Below, one piece after another: positions 16,483 to 25,071 of a DNA stretch of 64,000 nt; within the stretch, counting starts at the first letter, position 1, and each line of letters opens with the position of its first letter. The notes under the pieces were generated by a model. The model was not told the origin of the DNA and did not search any database. It saw nothing but the letters and a program-made list of their open reading frames with translations. The DNA is from JBFMHP01 sp040752855 (GTDB lineage Bacteria; Pseudomonadota; Gammaproteobacteria; RBG-16-57-12), in NCBI GenBank assembly GCA_040752855.1, contig JBFMHP010000007.1:62001-126000 (forward strand), given 5' to 3'. Position numbers and translations under genes: made by a program.

Positions 16483-17499
16483 ATGGACATGCAAGCAGCG
16501 ATACGCACGGTCACCGAGCGGCGCAATCTGTCCTCGGCCGAGATGGCCGAGGTAATGCGCTTGATCATGACCGGCGCGGCGACCCAGGCCCAGATCGGTG
16601 GCTTTCTCATCGGCTTGCGCATGAAGGGCGAGACGGTCGACGAGATCGCCGCCGCCGCGCGCGTCATGCGCGAGCTGGCCACGCACGTCAAGGTGGGCGG
16701 TCCGCATCTGGTCGACACCTGCGGCACGGGTGGCGACGGTGCTAAGACCTTCAACGTCTCCACCGCCAGTGCCTTCGTAGTGGCGGCGGCCGGGGCCAAG
16801 GTTGCCAAGCACGGCAACCGTTCCATCTCCAGCAGCTCCGGCAGTGCCGATGTGCTGGAGGCGGCGGGCGTCAAACTCGATCTTACGGCCGAGCAGGTTG
16901 CCCGCTGCGTGAATGAAGTGGGCGTGGGATTCATGTTCGCGCCGCTGCACCATGGGGCGATGAAACACGCCATCGGCCCGCGCCGCGAAATGGGCGTGCG
17001 CACCATCTTCAATCTGCTCGGGCCGCTCACCAATCCGGCCGGGGCGCCGAACCAGGTGCTCGGCGTGTTCAGTAAACAGTGGGTGGAGCCGCTGGCCCAC
17101 GTGTTGCAACAGCTCGGCAGCGAGCATGTGCTGGTGGTGCACGCGGAGGATGGGCTGGATGAGATCAGCATCGCCGCGCCGACCGCGGTGGCCGAACTCA
17201 AGGACGGCGCGGTGCGCTGTTATACCATCGAACCCGAGCACTTCGGCATACCGCGTGGCGACATCAAGGCGCTGGCGGTGGCCAGCGCGCAGGAAAGCCT
17301 GACGATGATCCGTCAGGCCTTGGACAATGTGCCCGGCCCGGCGCGTGATATCGTGGTGCTGAACGCGGGCGCGGCGATCTATGCCGCGGGGCTCGTGCAG
17401 TGCCTGCCCGAGGGTATCGAAATGGCGCAGGCGGTGATCGCCTCCGGCGCGGCCGCCGCCAAGTTGCGTGCGCTGGCCGAGTTCACCCAGCGGTTGTAA
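16483..17499 (+). CDS. trpD: Anthranilate phosphoribosyltransferase
   Basis: Joins anthranilate to PRPP, the second step of tryptophan synthesis. 338 residues, full length. Visible are the glycine-rich PRPP loop DTCGTGGDGAKTFNVST (about residues 79-95), KHGNRSISSSSGSAD, and the RREMGVRTIFNLLGPLTNP segment. GAGGAT precedes the start. Lies between trpG and trpC in one transcription unit. Confidence 0.97.
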   Translation: MDMQAAIRTVTERRNLSSAEMAEVMRLIMTGAATQAQIGGFLIGLRMKGETVDEIAAAARVMRELATHVKVGGPHLVDTCGTGGDGAKTFNVSTASAFVVAAAGAKVAKHGNRSISSSSGSADVLEAAGVKLDLTAEQVARCVNEVGVGFMFAPLHHGAMKHAIGPRREMGVRTIFNLLGPLTNPAGAPNQVLGVFSKQWVEPLAHVLQQLGSEHVLVVHAEDGLDEISIAAPTAVAELKDGAVRCYTIEPEHFGIPRGDIKALAVASAQESLTMIRQALDNVPGPARDIVVLNAGAAIYAAGLVQCLPEGIEMAQAVIASGAAAAKLRALAEFTQRL

Positions 17500-17511
17500 A
17501 CGAGCGTCTCG

Positions 17512-18315
17512 ATGAGTACCAATACCCCCGATATCCTGAAAAAGATCATTCAGCGCAAGATCGAGGAAGTCGCCGAGCGCAGCCGGCGGGTTTCGATTGA
17601 TGAATTATCGGCGCGCGCCCGCACGGCCCCTGCGCCGCGCGGCTTTGTGCGCTCGATTCAGGCGAAACTGGCTGCTGGTCAAGCGGCGGTGATCGCCGAG
17701 ATCAAGAAGGCCTCGCCCAGCAAGGGCGTGATCCGCGCGGATTTCGATCCGGCTGCCATCGCCCGGAGTTACGAAAAAGCGGGGGCGGCGTGTCTGTCGG
17801 TGCTCACCGATGCCGATTTCTTCCAAGGCAGCGAGCAGTATCTAGAGCTGGCGCGCGCGGCCTGTCAGCTGCCGGTGATCCGCAAGGATTTCATCATCGA
17901 CCCGTATCAGGTCTACGAGGCCCGCGCCATCGGCGCCGATTGCATCCTGTTGATCGCCGCCGCGCTTGATGACGCGCAAATGGCCGAGTTAAGCGCGTTG
18001 GCCGTGCGACTCAAGATGGATGTGCTGGTGGAAGTCCATGACCATGAAGAACTCAAGCGCACCTTGCCACTCAACCTTCCTTTGGTGGGGATCAACAATC
18101 GGGATCTACGCAGCTTCAATGTCAGTCTAAACACTACGTTGGATATGCTGCCCGCCATTCCGAAGGATCGCATCGTGGTCACAGAAAGCGGCATACTGAC
18201 GCCGGCGGATGTGCAGTTGATGCGCGAACACCAAGTCCACACCTTTCTGGTCGGCGAGGCTTTTATGCGGTCGGCGGAGCCGGGGGAGAAATTGGCGGAG
18301 TTGTTTGGGTTTTAA
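17512..18315 (+). CDS. trpC: Indole-3-glycerol phosphate synthase
   Basis: Ring closure of the carboxyphenylamino-deoxyribulose phosphate in tryptophan synthesis. 267 residues, a stand-alone TrpC without a TrpF fusion. Motifs: IAEIKKASPSKG (catalytic Lys), RKDFIIDPYQ, LVEVHDHEEL, GINNRDL and VTESGI. It is 12 bp after trpD and the last gene of trpGDC. Convergent with crp across a gap filled by two short hairpin repeats. Confidence 0.97.
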   Translation: MSTNTPDILKKIIQRKIEEVAERSRRVSIDELSARARTAPAPRGFVRSIQAKLAAGQAAVIAEIKKASPSKGVIRADFDPAAIARSYEKAGAACLSVLTDADFFQGSEQYLELARAACQLPVIRKDFIIDPYQVYEARAIGADCILLIAAALDDAQMAELSALAVRLKMDVLVEVHDHEELKRTLPLNLPLVGINNRDLRSFNVSLNTTLDMLPAIPKDRIVVTESGILTPADVQLMREHQVHTFLVGEAFMRSAEPGEKLAELFGF

Positions 18316-18328
18316 TGGGCGTCTGGAG

Positions 18329-18407
18329 GTTGGGTGGAACGAAGTGCAACCCAACAAATGCGCTCTCTGCGCGGGTAGGCGATGGGTTTCGCTGCGCTCC
18401 ACCCATC
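18329..18407. repeat. Pair of short hairpin repeats between trpC and crp
   Basis: Two related imperfect palindromes, 18329-18355 (GTTGGGTGGAA ... TGCAACCCAAC) and 18381-18407 (GATGGGTTTCG ... CTCCACCCATC). Both follow the pattern of intergenic 'GTTGGGT-TTCGCTGCGCT' repeats seen in many Gammaproteobacteria. They lie between two convergent genes and could end transcription from both sides, although neither has a T-run. Confidence 0.6.
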
Positions 18408-18439
18408 CGACAGGACTAGACCTTTGATGCGCTCATCTC

Positions 18440-19078
18440 TTACCGCGTCCCATGCACCACGATGGTCTTCCCGCTGACCTGAATCAAGTTCTGCTCCTCG
18501 AGATTCTTCAGGACCTTGCCGACCATTTCGCGTGAACAGCCGACAATACGGCCGAGTTCCTGTCGCGTGATCTTGATCTGCATGCCATCGGGATGGGTCA
18601 TGGCGTCGGGTTGTTTGGCCAGATCCAGCAGGGTGCGGGCGACGCGGCCCGTGACATCCATGAATGCAAGATGGCCGACCTTGCGGCTGGTGTTGCGCAG
18701 GCGCAGGGCCATTTGCGTGGCCAGCTCGAACAGGATCTCCGGGTTTTCGTTGGAGAGCTGGCGGAATTTGTCGTAGCTGATCTCCGCCACCTCGCATTCG
18801 GTGCGGGCACGGATCCAGGCGCTGCGGCCTTGCGCCTCTTTGTCGAACAAACCCATTTCGCCAAAGAAGTCACCGGCGTTGAGGTAAGCGAGGACGATCT
18901 CGCGCCCGTCTTCATCCTCAATGAGCACGGTGACCGACCCTTCGATGATGTAGTACAGCACCTCCGGGTGATCGCCGGCATAGATGATGAGGCTCTTCGA
19001 CGGATATTTGCGGCGGTGACAGTGTTCCAGGAATCGGCTGATGGCTGGATTTTCTCGCGGTGGTCTAATCATGGGCAT
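18440..19078 (-). CDS. crp: cAMP receptor protein (CRP/Vfr-type regulator)
   Basis: A global cAMP-responsive DNA-binding regulator. 212 residues from ATG 19078, which has AAAGG 8 nt upstream; the frame stays open much further upstream but that is not needed. The cAMP pocket reads FGEMGLF and EAQGRSAWIRA (RSAW as in CRP). The C-terminal helix-turn-helix reads ITRQELGRIVGCSREMVGKV, nearly identical in pattern to E. coli CRP and Pseudomonas Vfr. It is divergent from the OsmC gene. The location trpC-crp-osmC is the one found for vfr in Pseudomonas. Confidence 0.95.
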   Translation of the reverse strand: MPMIRPPRENPAISRFLEHCHRRKYPSKSLIIYAGDHPEVLYYIIEGSVTVLIEDEDGREIVLAYLNAGDFFGEMGLFDKEAQGRSAWIRARTECEVAEISYDKFRQLSNENPEILFELATQMALRLRNTSRKVGHLAFMDVTGRVARTLLDLAKQPDAMTHPDGMQIKITRQELGRIVGCSREMVGKVLKNLEEQNLIQVSGKTIVVHGTR

Positions 19079-19204
19079 ATGTATCGACCTTTTTGTTCCA
19101 TTCGTTGATTTATTATATATCGAGCAGGGTATCTTGCCTGGAATAATGAGTCTACGCTGCGAATAAGTTATCATAGCCGATCTTTGGTTGGCTGAGTATA
19201 AATC

Positions 19205-19636
19205 ATGAAAGCGCGAATCAAGTGGGTGCAGGATGTGATGTTTGTGGGCGAATCGGGCAGCGGTCACGCCGTGGTGATGGATGGTTCTCCGGAAGTCGGC
19301 GGTCGCGATCTCGGGGTGCGCCCGATGGAGATGCTGCTGCTGGGCATGGGCGGGTGCTCGTCCATTGACGTGCTGCTCATCCTGAAAAAGGCCCGCCAAG
19401 CGATCAGCGACTGCGTGGCGGAAATCACTGCCGAGCGCGCCGAGACCGAGCCCAAGGTCTTTACCAAAATCCACATCCATTTCATCGTCACCGGCACGGG
19501 ATTGTCCGAAAAGCATGTGGAGCGGGCGGTGCAACTGTCGGCGGAAAAATACTGCTCGGCCTCGATCATGCTCGGGAAGACCGCGCAGATTACTCATGAT
19601 TTTGAGATCCGCGAGACTGCGGTCGGCCAAGCCTGA
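19205..19636 (+). CDS. OsmC family protein
   Basis: 143 residues of the OsmC/Ohr family, thiol-dependent peroxide-reducing proteins. The first conserved Cys lies in LGMGGCSSIDV, and the second in the KYCSAS segment near residue 118, in the usual OsmC spacing. No signal peptide. Divergent from crp over about 125 bp and overlapping the next gene by one base (TGATG), so they are likely co-expressed. Which peroxide or electrophile it handles is not visible. Confidence 0.88.
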   Translation: MKARIKWVQDVMFVGESGSGHAVVMDGSPEVGGRDLGVRPMEMLLLGMGGCSSIDVLLILKKARQAISDCVAEITAERAETEPKVFTKIHIHFIVTGTGLSEKHVERAVQLSAEKYCSASIMLGKTAQITHDFEIRETAVGQA

Positions 19637-20040
19637 TGCAACGGCCTAATCCCACCATCGGCATGCGCCATATCGCGCTGTTTGTCCGGCAGTTTGACGC
19701 CTGCCGGCACTTCTACGGCGATCTCCTCGGCATGGCGCTGGAGTGGCAGCCGGACCCTGATAACGTCTATCTGACCTCGGGCCACGATAATCTGGCCCTG
19801 CATCGGGTGAGCGGCGAGGTCGAGGATGCGGGCTTCCAGCGCCTGGATCACCTGGGTTTCATCCTGGAGACCCCGGCCGATGTCCAGGATTGGTATGAAT
19901 TTCTTCTGGCCCATGGCGTTAGGATGAAGACCCGGCCCCGCCAGCACCGCGACGGGGCGGTGAGCTTTTATTGCTTCGATCCCGACGGCAACACGGTGCA
20001 GATGATTTACCATCCCCCTTTGGCGAAAAATAAGGCATAA
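19636..20040 (+). CDS. VOC (glyoxalase/bleomycin-resistance) family protein
   Basis: 134 residues with two beta-alpha-beta-beta-beta modules of the vicinal oxygen chelate fold. Likely metal ligands include His12 (MRHIALFV), His76 (LDHLGFI) and a Glu near the end of each module. The YCFDPDGNTVQMIYHPP tail is typical. The start overlaps the OsmC stop by one base. Substrate unknown. Confidence 0.85.
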   Translation: MQRPNPTIGMRHIALFVRQFDACRHFYGDLLGMALEWQPDPDNVYLTSGHDNLALHRVSGEVEDAGFQRLDHLGFILETPADVQDWYEFLLAHGVRMKTRPRQHRDGAVSFYCFDPDGNTVQMIYHPPLAKNKA

Positions 20041-20111
20041 TACGCGCCCCCGGTCCCCGGGAAGTCGGTGTTGGCCCACATATTGAAGAGGATAAGGTAG
20101 TGGTAAGATCG

Positions 20112-20915
20112 ATGAAAAAATTGAAGCTCCATGGGTTTAACAACCTCACCAAGACGTTGAGCTTCAATATTTATGATATTTGCTACGCCAATACCGCAAA
20201 GGAGCGCCGGGCGTATATCGAATACATCGATGAGGAATATAACGCCGAGCGCCTGACCAACATCCTCACCGAGGTCGCCAATATCATCGGTGCGAATATC
20301 CTGAACATCGCGCGCCAGGACTACGATCCGCAGGGCGCTTCGGTCACCATGCTGATCTCCGAGGAGCCGGTGGTGCCGGAGGTCTCGGATGTGGAGCAGC
20401 CGGGGCCGCTGCCGGATTTCGTCGTCGCCCATCTCGACAAGAGCCACATCACGGTGCACACCTATCCCGAGACCCATCCCGATCCGGAGAAGGGCATCAG
20501 CACCTTTCGCGCCGACATCGACGTGTCGACCTGCGGCCGGATCTCGCCGCTGCGCGCCTTGAACTACCTGATCCACAGCTTCGATTCCGATATCGTGACC
20601 ATGGACTACCGCGTGCGCGGTTTTACGCGCGATGTCACCGGCAAGAAGCATTTCATCGATCACAAGATCAACTCGATCCAGAACTTCATTGCCAAGGACA
20701 CCCAAGAGCTCTACGAGATGATCGACGTCAACGTCTATCAGGAGAACATCTTCCACACCAAGATGATGCTCAAGAAGCTGGATATCGATAACTATCTGTT
20801 CGGCTCCACTGAAGGGGATTATTCCAAGCCGGAGATGCAGCGCATCCGCAAGAACCTCAAGCGCGAAATGCTGGAGATCTTCTACGGGCAGAACATCACC
20901 AAGATGCCGGATTGA
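20112..20915 (+). CDS. speD: S-adenosylmethionine decarboxylase proenzyme
   Basis: Decarboxylates SAM to give the aminopropyl donor for spermidine. 267 residues of the long E. coli-type enzyme; the N-terminus MKKLKLHGFNNLTK matches that family, which is why ATG 20112 was chosen. A GTG at 20100 has the better-placed GAGG, so four extra residues are possible. The self-cleavage site that makes the pyruvoyl group is Lys-Ser111 in LDKSHITVHTYPE. VSTCGRISPLRALNYL holds the catalytic Cys. Two genes of methionine salvage follow, which would recycle the methylthioadenosine by-product. Confidence 0.95.
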   Translation: MKKLKLHGFNNLTKTLSFNIYDICYANTAKERRAYIEYIDEEYNAERLTNILTEVANIIGANILNIARQDYDPQGASVTMLISEEPVVPEVSDVEQPGPLPDFVVAHLDKSHITVHTYPETHPDPEKGISTFRADIDVSTCGRISPLRALNYLIHSFDSDIVTMDYRVRGFTRDVTGKKHFIDHKINSIQNFIAKDTQELYEMIDVNVYQENIFHTKMMLKKLDIDNYLFGSTEGDYSKPEMQRIRKNLKREMLEIFYGQNITKMPD

Positions 20916-20975
20916 TCGCGCCGCGGCGCCTTCAATCCTTTTCATCCACATCAGGCCACACGGGAGGACAGCAGT

Positions 20976-21536
20976 ATGACGATTCTGGCGATCTATTCCG
21001 AAAAGGGCGGCAAACCCGCCGAGCTGATCAATGACGATGAATTGATTGCGGCGCGTCTGGAGCCGCTGAATGTGCGTTTTGAGCGCTGGGAGGCCACTCA
21101 GGAGCTGGGTGATGCCCCAAGCCAGGAACAAGTGCTCGCAGCCTATCGCAGCGATGTCGATCGCTTGATGCAGGCCTACGATTTCCAGTCGGTCGATGTG
21201 ATCGCGTTGCGTCCCGATCATCCGGACCGGGTGGCGCTGCGCAATAAATTCCTGAGCGAGCACATCCACACCGATTTCGAGGTGCGTTTCTTCGTCGACG
21301 GCAAGGGGCTGTTCTACATCCACGCCGGCGACAAGGTCTACGGATTGCTGTGCGAGGCCGGCGACCTGATCAGCGTGCCGGACAACACCCCGCACTGGTT
21401 CGACATGGGCGAGTATCCCAGTTTCAAGTGCATCCGCCTGTTCACCACGCCCGAAGGCTGGGTGGCCCAGTACACGGAAAACCCGATCGCCGCGCGCTTC
21501 CCGAGCTTCGAGCAATTCCAGCGCCAGTTCGCATGA
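20976..21536 (+). CDS. mtnD: Acireductone dioxygenase
   Basis: Cupin metalloenzyme of methionine salvage; converts acireductone to the ketoacid precursor of methionine (Fe form) or off-pathway products (Ni form). 186 residues, full length. Metal ligands are in EHIHTDFEVRFFVDG (two His and Glu) and in the later His of TPHWFDMG. GGAGG lies a few bases upstream. Its stop overlaps the start of mtnC (ATGA). No mtnB (dehydratase) gene is adjacent. Confidence 0.95.
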   Translation: MTILAIYSEKGGKPAELINDDELIAARLEPLNVRFERWEATQELGDAPSQEQVLAAYRSDVDRLMQAYDFQSVDVIALRPDHPDRVALRNKFLSEHIHTDFEVRFFVDGKGLFYIHAGDKVYGLLCEAGDLISVPDNTPHWFDMGEYPSFKCIRLFTTPEGWVAQYTENPIAARFPSFEQFQRQFA

Positions 21537-22210
21537 TCCAGGCGATCGTCACCGACATCGAGGGCACCACCTCGTCGATCTCATTCGTGCACGAGGTGTT
21601 GTTTCCCTATGCGCGCGCGCACATCGCCAGCTTCGTGCGCGCCCATGCCAATGACCCCCAGGTGCAGGCGCAGCTGGAAGCCGTCTCCCGCGAGGCCGGC
21701 AAGACGCTTTCGATCGACGAGGCCATCGCCGTGCTGATCGACTGGATCGATCAAGACCGTAAGATCACCCCGCTCAAGGCCCTGCAGGGCCTGCTGTGGG
21801 AGGCGGGTTACCGCAACGGCGACTTCACCGGCCATATCTACCCGGATGCCTATAGCCGCCTGTGTGAATGGTCGGCGCTGGGATTGCGCCTGTATGTGTA
21901 TTCCTCCGGCTCAGTCAAGGCGCAGCAATTGCTGTTCGCGCATACCGAATATGGCGATCTCACCCCGATGTTCCATGGCTATTTCGACACCACCATCGGC
22001 GGCAAGCGCGAGACGGAGTCTTATCGGCGTATCGCCGCTGAGCTCGCCCTGCCCGCCGGCGATATTCTGTTTCTCTCCGATATAAAAGAGGAGCTGGATG
22101 CCGCCAAGGCGGCGGGGCTTAGCACTGCCTGGTTGGTGCGTGGCAGCGCGCCGCAAGCCGCCGCTGAACATCCGCAGTATGTTTCATTCGCGGACATCAC
22201 TCTCTCTTGA
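21533..22210 (+). CDS. mtnC: Enolase-phosphatase E1
   Basis: HAD-type bifunctional enzyme that enolises and dephosphorylates the diketone phosphate to acireductone, the substrate of MtnD. 225 residues from ATG 21533, which overlaps the mtnD stop. Motif I DIEGTTSS (Asp nucleophile), VYSSGSVKAQ (motif II), the GKRETESY lysine and FLSDIKEELDAA (motif IV) are present. Confidence 0.95.
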   Translation: MIQAIVTDIEGTTSSISFVHEVLFPYARAHIASFVRAHANDPQVQAQLEAVSREAGKTLSIDEAIAVLIDWIDQDRKITPLKALQGLLWEAGYRNGDFTGHIYPDAYSRLCEWSALGLRLYVYSSGSVKAQQLLFAHTEYGDLTPMFHGYFDTTIGGKRETESYRRIAAELALPAGDILFLSDIKEELDAAKAAGLSTAWLVRGSAPQAAAEHPQYVSFADITLS

Positions 22211-22381
22211 TCCTCCCGGGGCCGAATCGCCCTGCCCATTCGCGATTACCCGGTTCAAATGTAAATAATCGTTAATTTAGACTTTATTTCTGGGCAACGA
22301 GCGCGAGCCTTGTAAAGAAGACCCTACAAATTCCGTCATAGAGATAGGTGTTTTGATCCTGTACTCGTCTTGGAGTCTCTT

Positions 22382-24076
22382 ATGAGTGGAATCCTGAATA
22401 ACCTCTCCATTCGCGCCAAGGTCACCGCCTTGGTCGCGCTCAATATCCTGTGCTTGTTGATAGCGGCCGGATACGGGCTTTTTCAGATGAACAAGATTGG
22501 TCATGAGGTCGAGGGTATACACAAGCGCGCCCTGCCCATGATCGATGCGATCTCGGAGATCACCGCCAAGCAGTTCGAGATGGGCCTGGCATTCGAACGC
22601 GCGATGCGGTACGAGGCCCTGGTGGGGGTGGATGTGCACGCCGAACAGCATCTGCAGGAAGGGGCGCAGGAGTTCGAGCAGTTGAATCAGTCGTTGGCCA
22701 AGCTGTACGACCAGGCTGAAGCGCTGGCCTCCGAGGCCGAGCAGCACGCCAGGCGTGATGTGGCGAAGGCCCTATACCGGGAGGTAAAGGGCAGGCTCGT
22801 GAAGATCCATGACCGTCAGCTTGATTTCACTGGTCAGGCGGAGTCGCTCATCAAGGCGACCAAGAATAACTCCGCTGTCGAGTTGGAAACGCGCATCGAA
22901 CAGGCCCATCGGACCTCGGAGCAGGTGACGACTGAAATCGAGGCCTTGCTCGATGAGATCAAGAAATTCACCGATAAATCCGTTGAAGCGATCGAAGATC
23001 ACGAGCAGTCGGCTTTCACCGTGCAGATGGTGATCGTTGTGGTTGCCGTTCTGCTGGGTATGCTGATTGGTTGGGTGATCATCACCCGTCTCACCCGCTC
23101 CATCCAGACCGGAAAGGCGGCCATGGCCCAGATCGCGGCAGGGGATCTGCGACATAAGCTGGTGGCGGAGAGCCGGGACGAGATCGGCGAGATGCTCGGC
23201 TCGCTGGAGACCATGCGCCTAGCGCTCAACACGATGGTGCATGAGATCGACCGCTCTGCGGCCAGTATGGCCAGCGCCTCCGAGGAGCTGGCCGCCGCGA
23301 GCGAAGAAACCAGTCAGAGTGTGACCCAGCAGAAACACGAAACCGACCAGCTGGCCACGGCGATCAATGAAATGGCCGCCACGGTCAACGAGGTCGCCAA
23401 CAGCACGTCGTTGGCGGCGGAGTCAGCCAAGCATGCCAACGATGAAACCCACGCCGGCCAGAGGGTGGTGCAGGAGACCATCGAGTCGATCAATGCGCTG
23501 GCGGAGGAACTATCGGCGTCGGCGGGGGCGATCGAAAAGCTCGGGGCCGACAGCGAGCAGATCGGCGTGGTGCTCGATGTCATCCGCGGCATCGCCGAAC
23601 AGACCAATCTGCTGGCCTTGAACGCCGCCATCGAGGCGGCGCGCGCCGGCGAGCAGGGGCGCGGCTTCGCCGTGGTGGCCGATGAGGTGCGTTCCCTGGC
23701 GCAGCGCACTCATGCATCCACCCAGGAGATCCGCGCGATGATCGAACAGCTGCAAGGCGCCGCGCGTGATTCGGTGCGGACGATGGAACAGAGCAGGGCG
23801 AAGATGAACAACAGCGTGCAATCGGCGGCCAAGGCGGGCGCGGCGCTGGAAGCGGTGCGGACGTCGGTGACGCAGATCATGGACATGAATACCCAGATCG
23901 CCAGCGCGGCCGAGGAGCAGAGCGCGGTGACCGATGAGATCAACCGCAACATCCTGGCGATCCACGATGGTGCCGAGCAGACCGAAATCACCAGCGGTCA
24001 GACCGCGCAGGCCAGCACCGGGCTGGCGCAGACGGCGGTCGATCTGAAGGAATTAGTCGAGCGGTTTAAGGTGTGA
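22382..24076 (+). CDS. Methyl-accepting chemotaxis protein
   Basis: 564 residues starting at ATG 22382, with GGAG 7 nt upstream. Transmembrane helices lie at about 14-35 and 214-235, enclosing a helical periplasmic sensor of about 180 residues that looks like a four-helix bundle. A HAMP linker follows (~236-285), then the signalling domain with the conserved tip GIAEQTNLLALNAAIEAA near residue 402. It senses an unknown ligand and would control CheA. No CheR-binding pentapeptide at the C-terminus and no che genes nearby. The last 105 bp of the gene are repeated downstream as part of a tandem duplication. Confidence 0.93.
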   Translation: MSGILNNLSIRAKVTALVALNILCLLIAAGYGLFQMNKIGHEVEGIHKRALPMIDAISEITAKQFEMGLAFERAMRYEALVGVDVHAEQHLQEGAQEFEQLNQSLAKLYDQAEALASEAEQHARRDVAKALYREVKGRLVKIHDRQLDFTGQAESLIKATKNNSAVELETRIEQAHRTSEQVTTEIEALLDEIKKFTDKSVEAIEDHEQSAFTVQMVIVVVAVLLGMLIGWVIITRLTRSIQTGKAAMAQIAAGDLRHKLVAESRDEIGEMLGSLETMRLALNTMVHEIDRSAASMASASEELAAASEETSQSVTQQKHETDQLATAINEMAATVNEVANSTSLAAESAKHANDETHAGQRVVQETIESINALAEELSASAGAIEKLGADSEQIGVVLDVIRGIAEQTNLLALNAAIEAARAGEQGRGFAVVADEVRSLAQRTHASTQEIRAMIEQLQGAARDSVRTMEQSRAKMNNSVQSAAKAGAALEAVRTSVTQIMDMNTQIASAAEEQSAVTDEINRNILAIHDGAEQTEITSGQTAQASTGLAQTAVDLKELVERFKV

Positions 24077-24089
24077 TCTGGCGGTGCCT

Positions 24090-24170
24090 TGCCGGCAACA
24101 CTGCGTTTATGCCGGCCTACGGAAATAGCGGCCTGGTAGGCCGGGATAAGGCCGGAGGCCGTTCCCGGCA
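24090..24170. repeat. REP-like palindromic repeat, copy 2
   Basis: TGCCGGCAACACTGCG start, CCGGCCTAC/GTAGGCCGGGATAAGG core and GTTCCCGGCA end, as in copy 1 at 2628-2701. Lies 14 bp after the chemoreceptor stop codon. Confidence 0.85.
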
Positions 24171-24179
24171 AATGCTGGC

Positions 24180-24285
24180 GCCGAGCAGACCGAGATCTCC
24201 AGCGGCCAGACCCGCGCAGGCCAGCATCAGGCTGGCGTAGCCGGCGGTTGATCTGAAGGAATTGGTCGAGCGGTTTAAGGTGTGA
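24180..24285 (+). pseudogene. Decayed duplicate of the chemoreceptor C-terminus
   Basis: Repeats the last 35 codons of the chemoreceptor at 22382-24076 but has one extra C near 24218 that shifts the frame, and a TAG at 24238-24240 where the intact copy has CAG. It has no start of its own and cannot be expressed as a useful protein. It is the coding remnant inside unit 2 of the tandem duplication. Confidence 0.85.
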
Positions 24286-24298
24286 TCTGGCGGCGCCT

Positions 24299-24379
24299 TG
24301 CCGGCAACACTGCGTTTATGCCGGGCTACGGGAATGGTGGCGTGGTAGGCCGGGATAAGGCCGGAGGCCGTTCCCGGCA
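24299..24379. repeat. REP-like palindromic repeat, copy 3
   Basis: Third copy of the TGCCGGCAAC ... GTTCCCGGCA unit, 209 bp downstream of copy 2 and part of the tandem duplication. It ends eight bases before the coq7 stop codon, on the opposite strand, so it separates two convergent genes. Confidence 0.85.
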
Positions 24380-24386
24380 AATGCGG

Positions 24387-25034
24387 CTAAATCCAATACG
24401 CCGTCTTGGTCATCACCTTCGAGGTGAGCTTCATTGCCAGCTTAACCGGGGCGGGCAGCGCAGCACCGCCGGCGTGCAGCGCGGTGGTGGCGTGATGGGC
24501 CTCGTCGACCTTCATCTGCTCGAGAATAGCGCGGCTGCGGTGATCTTCGGGAGACAGGCGGCTTAAATGCTCATCGAGGTGGCGTACCACTTGTTTTTCC
24601 GTCTCCACCACGAATCCCAGGCTCCATTTATCCCCGATCACTCCCGCCGTGGCGCCGATGGCCAGCGAGCCGAGATACCAGACCGGATTGAGATAACTGA
24701 CGTGGGTGCCGAGTTCCTTGGCGCGCGTCTCGCACCACTCCAGATGATCGTTTTCCTCCAGTGCGGCGCGTTCCATCTTGTCGCGGATATTGGGCAATCT
24801 GGCGGTCAATGCCTGTCCGGCGTAGAGCCCCTGTGCCGACACCTCGCCCGCATGATTGATGCGCATCAGCCGCCCGGCCAGCTCGCGTTCCTGTTCGCTG
24901 AGTGAGCCTTCATCTACGCCAACTGCGGGATTGGGGCGCTCGGTGATCTTGGGGGCGCCGAGCACGGTGCGCAGGCCGATGTCTACGGTGCCGATGAGGT
25001 GGTCCAGCGGTGAGTATTGCCGTTTGGTGTGCAT
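24387..25034 (-). CDS. coq7: Demethoxyubiquinone hydroxylase Coq7
   Basis: Di-iron monooxygenase adding the last hydroxyl in ubiquinone synthesis. 215 residues, the length of the Pseudomonas-type enzyme. Iron ligands are visible as the Glu and His of RINHAGEVSAQ, EENDHLEWC and KVDEAHHATTA. Position near speD is conserved in Pseudomonas. Ubiquinone use implies an aerobic or at least quinone-based respiratory chain. Confidence 0.95.
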   Translation of the reverse strand: MHTKRQYSPLDHLIGTVDIGLRTVLGAPKITERPNPAVGVDEGSLSEQERELAGRLMRINHAGEVSAQGLYAGQALTARLPNIRDKMERAALEENDHLEWCETRAKELGTHVSYLNPVWYLGSLAIGATAGVIGDKWSLGFVVETEKQVVRHLDEHLSRLSPEDHRSRAILEQMKVDEAHHATTALHAGGAALPAPVKLAMKLTSKVMTKTAYWI

Positions 25035-25071
25035 TTGCCGCGCCTTCTTTCTATCGGAATGTGTGAATTAT

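Larger units (their letters stand above)
23972..24385 (+). repeat. 208-bp imperfect tandem duplication (chemoreceptor 3' end plus REP-like unit)
   Basis: Unit 1 (23972-24179) consists of the last 105 bp of the chemoreceptor gene followed by the REP-like copy 2. Unit 2 (24180-24385) repeats the same order with about 10 percent substitutions and one inserted C. Both contain the same GGAATT-x-GTCGAGCGGTTTAAGG block before the stop and the same GCCGTTCCCGGCAAATGC end. The second unit reaches to within two bases of the coq7 stop codon. This explains the otherwise non-coding 310-bp stretch 24077-24386. Confidence 0.9.

Noticed and set aside
18329..18407. Intrinsic bidirectional terminator between trpC and crp
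   Set aside because: Hairpins are present but no T-run on either strand, so I list them only as repeats.
19079..19204. CRP autoregulatory site in the crp-osmC gap
   Set aside because: No TGTGA-N6-TCACA-like sequence could be found.
20007..21515. Open frame of about 500 codons on the minus strand
   Set aside because: Antisense to speD and mtnD, both clear genes; composition is that of a shadow frame.
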